DNA of 64,000 nucleotides. Origin: Helicobacter sp. MIT 11-5569 (GTDB taxonomy: Bacteria > Campylobacterota > Campylobacteria > Campylobacterales > Helicobacteraceae). Below, piece by piece: positions 61,672 through 64,000 of the stretch. The stretch lies in contig NZ_JRPB02000008.1 of NCBI RefSeq assembly GCF_000765695.2, forward strand, positions 20,872 through 84,871, written 5' to 3'. The position numbers and the translations under genes were made by a program. Numbering within the stretch: position 1 is the stretch's first letter; each line of letters begins with the position of its first letter. The notes under the pieces are model-generated. The model worked only from the letters and a program-made list of their open reading frames with translations, had not been told where the DNA came from and made no database searches.

Positions 61672-63888
61672 ATGCGACAAAAGCTTGAGGCATTAGATTT
61701 AATAGAGTATTACAAAAGTTTTGAAAGCTTTTTAGCGCGCCCAAAAGAGCTTGTTTTACAAGGCGATACCAAAGTGCATTTGCGCTACATTAACGCCCTT
61801 GAAACATTAAGTTTCGCACCACCAAAAGAAGTTAAAAACTTGCAATCCCAACTTGCTTTGTTAAAAAAGTTTGGCTATCTAAAGCTTGATGAAATCTTTG
61901 AATTTGTCAAAATTATCCGCTATTTTCTGTATCTAAAAAGCCTAAAATGCGAAGGAATCTTAGGGGAATGGTTCAACGCAATCCAAATCCCAGAGCAGAT
62001 TCTACCCATTGCAAAATCCTTTTTAGAAAATGGAGATTTAAAGAGTGGCATTTATTTAGAATTAGATTCTATAAATGCAAGCCTTGAACGCCTAAAGCGC
62101 GAAATTGCCGAGCAGCTCTCCCGCACGCTAAACCAAAACAAACTCACCCCCTATTTAGTCGATAGGCAAATCCACTTCATTAACGATGAAGAATGCTTAT
62201 TACTTAAAGCAGGATTCCACCATGTCCTAAAAGGGCAAATCCTAGACCGCTCTTCTTCGGGATTCTTTTATGTATTTCCCCAAAATATCGCAAACCTAAA
62301 AGACAAATACACAGCCCTAAAAAACCAAAAAGAATCCCACCTCTTTGAAATTTGTCGCGAAATTTCTAGCGTTTTTAGCAAGCATTTATTATTCTTAAAC
62401 TTTATCAACAAAGAATTTGACCGCTTTGATTCTTACCAAGCGCGCTTATATTTTGCAAAGGCAAAGGATTTAGAGTTTCTAGCCCCAAAGCCAAATACCA
62501 CAGAAATTATTTTGGATTCCTTTAAGCACCCAGCCCTAAAAAATCCAAAATCCATTTCTTTGCAGTTTAAAGGGCAAGTTTTGATGATAACAGGGGTAAA
62601 TGCGGGAGGAAAAACAATGCTTTTAAAATCCATTTTAAGCGTGGTTTTTCTCTCAAAATACCTTATCCCACTTCCAATCAACGCTGCAAAATCAAGTGTG
62701 GGAAATTTCAAGCACTTAGATTTTATTTTTGAAGACCCCCAAAATAGCAAAAACGACATCTCCACTTTTGGTGGAAGAATGCTAGAGTTTAGCCATATTC
62801 TAAAGCAAAGCGATGGAATCATCGGTGTAGATGAGATAGAGCTAGGGACAGATAGCGATGAAGCTGCAAGCCTTTTTAAAATCTTGCTAGAAAATCTTAT
62901 GCAAAAAAACAACAAAATCATCATCACCACGCACCATAAACGCCTAGCAGCCCTAATGGCAGGAAATCCAAAAGTGCAACTTTTAGCAGCCCTATTTGAC
63001 GAAGAAGCGCAAATGCCAACTTTTAGCTTTTTAGATGGGACAATCGGCAAAAGTTACGCCTTTGAAACCGCGCTGCGTTATGGAATCCCAAAATCTCTAA
63101 TCCAAAGCGCAAAAACTCTTTATGGAGAAGACAAAGAAAAGCTAAATGCGCTGATTGAAAATGCTTCGCGCTTAGAAATGCAGCTTAGCCAAGAAATCGC
63201 AACTACAAAAGAAAAAAACCACACCCTAGAGCAAAGAATCCAACATCTAAAAGACAAAGAAATTGCCCTAAAAGAGCGTTTTGACAAACTGCAAAGTTCT
63301 TTAGAATCTACCTATCAAGACGCCATTAAAGCTGCTAAAATGGCGATAAAAGAGCAAAGCACGAGCGATAAACACAGAGCAATGAACACCGCAAATACAT
63401 TACTAAACAAAGCAAAAGCAATTAAGCAGGATTCCACATCTAAACCAAAAGATTCTATGATTTTCACACAAGGAATGCGCGTAAAATATCGCAATATGCG
63501 CGGTATCATTCTAAGTTGTCAAAAACAAAGCGCAGTAGTGGAGCTAGAATCTGGAATGAAAATCAAAGCACACTTTAGCGAGCTAAAAGCAAGCACAAAT
63601 ATTCCAAATCTACCCACAACAAAAATCAATATCCAAGCTCCACAAAGTGCTTCACCAATGCTAGATTTACATGGAATGCGCGCTGAAGAAGCCCTAGAAA
63701 AGTTAGATGAGTTTATCTCTAATAGCCTAATAGCCGGTTTTGATGAAGTGCTAATCTATCATGGAATCGGGACAGGACGTCTCTCTGTCGTAGTAAGAGA
63801 TTTTTTAAAATCCCACCCAAAAGTTTTAGGATTCCAAGACGCCCCACCAAAAGCGGGTGGTTTTGGCGCAAAAATTGTAAAACTTTAA
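61672..63888 (+). CDS. mutS2: MutS2 recombination-suppressing/ribosome-rescue ATPase
   Basis: 738 residues. The ABC-type ATPase has Walker A GVNAGGKTM (about 308-316), Walker B GVDEIELG, and STFGGRMLEFSHIL between them. A coiled coil follows (about 485-575), then the C-terminal Smr domain with LDLHGMRAEEAL (about 662-673) and HGIGTG. The N-terminal mismatch-recognition domain of MutS1 is absent, which fits MutS2. H. pylori MutS2 represses homologous recombination and takes part in repair of oxidative damage. It ends the murC run. Confidence 0.94.
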   Translation: MRQKLEALDLIEYYKSFESFLARPKELVLQGDTKVHLRYINALETLSFAPPKEVKNLQSQLALLKKFGYLKLDEIFEFVKIIRYFLYLKSLKCEGILGEWFNAIQIPEQILPIAKSFLENGDLKSGIYLELDSINASLERLKREIAEQLSRTLNQNKLTPYLVDRQIHFINDEECLLLKAGFHHVLKGQILDRSSSGFFYVFPQNIANLKDKYTALKNQKESHLFEICREISSVFSKHLLFLNFINKEFDRFDSYQARLYFAKAKDLEFLAPKPNTTEIILDSFKHPALKNPKSISLQFKGQVLMITGVNAGGKTMLLKSILSVVFLSKYLIPLPINAAKSSVGNFKHLDFIFEDPQNSKNDISTFGGRMLEFSHILKQSDGIIGVDEIELGTDSDEAASLFKILLENLMQKNNKIIITTHHKRLAALMAGNPKVQLLAALFDEEAQMPTFSFLDGTIGKSYAFETALRYGIPKSLIQSAKTLYGEDKEKLNALIENASRLEMQLSQEIATTKEKNHTLEQRIQHLKDKEIALKERFDKLQSSLESTYQDAIKAAKMAIKEQSTSDKHRAMNTANTLLNKAKAIKQDSTSKPKDSMIFTQGMRVKYRNMRGIILSCQKQSAVVELESGMKIKAHFSELKASTNIPNLPTTKINIQAPQSASPMLDLHGMRAEEALEKLDEFISNSLIAGFDEVLIYHGIGTGRLSVVVRDFLKSHPKVLGFQDAPPKAGGFGAKIVKL

Positions 63889-63905
63889 AATCTTTATTCC
63901 CCCAC

Positions 63906-63935
63906 TTGACTTTATAAGATTCTTTTAGATAAAAT
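63906..63935 (+). promoter_or_regulatory. Promoter before the gene at the window's right edge
   Basis: TTGACT (63906-63911) and TAAAAT (63930-63935) are separated by 18 bases, the most complete -35/-10 pair in the window. The first start codon follows 36-39 bases later, with an AAAGGAG site. Confidence 0.55.
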
Positions 63936-63970
63936 TGCAGCCTATCTTAATTTTCTATGATAAAGGAGAA

Positions 63971-64000
63971 ATGGTGAATAAACAGAATTCAAAATTCACA
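63971..64000 (+). CDS. Start of an unidentified gene (cut by window edge)
   Basis: The reading frame ATG-GTG-AAT-AAA-CAG continues open to the end of the window (10 codons). AAAGGAG at 63962-63968 is only two bases from the ATG but five bases from the GTG at 63974, so GTG is the likelier start. Too short to identify. Confidence 0.5.
   Translation, partial: MVNKQNSKFT

Noticed and set aside
62433..63050. 205-codon minus-strand frame inside mutS2
   Set aside because: It overlaps the MutS2 ATPase motifs on the + strand, and its translation shows no family features.
63889..63930. Possible terminator after mutS2 (AATCTT ... AAGATT)
   Set aside because: Only 6 bp with a loop of about 20 bases that contains the -35 box of the next promoter; too weak to call.
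1..64000. CRISPR array, prophage, insertion sequence, restriction-modification or toxin-antitoxin module
   Set aside because: No direct-repeat array, transposase, integrase, methyltransferase of DNA or paired small toxin/antitoxin genes seen. RsmH is an rRNA methyltransferase.

Overview
The window is an AT-rich, gene-dense chromosomal segment of a member of the Campylobacterota, almost certainly a Helicobacter. Several gene clusters match H. pylori order as I remember it: miaB next to an HP0268-type small nuclease; DUF2018 (HP0242)-HP0241-like-ispB-hemA-proS-hemC; galU-HP0647-like-murA; aminotransferase-murC-HP0622-like-mutS2. Histidine biosynthesis genes (hisD, hisIE), which H. pylori lacks, point to an enterohepatic species (for example the H. 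pullorum/H. canadensis group) rather than a gastric one. That species guess is inference. No rRNA, insertion sequence, prophage or CRISPR array is visible. One tRNA is present.

Layout. 1-6.3 kb (+): end of pyrC, coaD, tmk, a comF-like PRTase, rplI, hslV, hslU, era and a Csd6/Pgp2-type murein carboxypeptidase. 6.3-11.0 kb (-): fbp, a small protein with a duplicated cysteine motif, metG, a Mur-ligase-like protein without a P-loop, and a NifX-like protein, read as one overlapping unit. 11.1-14.2 kb (+): rpe, a TPR/GT9-like protein, sodB. 14.3-19.6 kb (-): nusA, a PpiD-like chaperone, ftsA, ftsZ. 19.8-23.5 kb (+): HP0268-like nuclease, miaB, DUF374 acyltransferase, a membrane protein, hemW. 23.5-27.9 kb (-): a PilM/N/O-like trio, a SafE-like membrane protein, cysS. 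28.1-47.6 kb (+): hisD, the haem/prenyl cluster, tRNA-Pro(GGG), ilvE, an SPFH protein, hisIE, pdxA, clpS-clpA, a DUF815 ATPase, galU, murA, rsmH and an ftsL-like gene. 47.7-64 kb (+): mnmG, an acetyltransferase island, ctpA, purC-purS-purQ, plsC, an unknown 490-residue protein, a DEAD-box helicase, a PLP aminotransferase, murC, mutS2 and the first codons of another gene.

Most of the content is core housekeeping: cell wall and division (murA, murC, ftsA, ftsZ, ftsL-like, rsmH, csd6), protein quality control (HslUV, ClpSA, PpiD-like, CtpA), tRNA modification and charging, haem, purine and cofactor synthesis. Genes are packed in operons with 1-25 nt overlaps.

The most distinctive items are: (1) a Vat-type xenobiotic acetyltransferase followed by a GNAT acetyltransferase cut down by an internal deletion, both between mnmG and ctpA; (2) a 490-residue unknown protein with a cold-shock-like N terminus, a coiled-coil middle and a receiver-like C terminus, just before the DEAD-box helicase, whose mRNA probably begins with a stem-loop; (3) a 104-residue protein with two identical-spacing C-x8-C-x2-C-x5-C units; (4) an isolated PilM/N/O-like trio with no pilus genes around it; (5) a Mur-ligase N-domain protein lacking the ATP-binding motif; (6) two consecutive perfect hairpins between the divergent nusA and HP0268-like genes. 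I do not see a clear-cut new multi-gene defence or mobile system; items 2 to 5 are the best candidates for undescribed biology.
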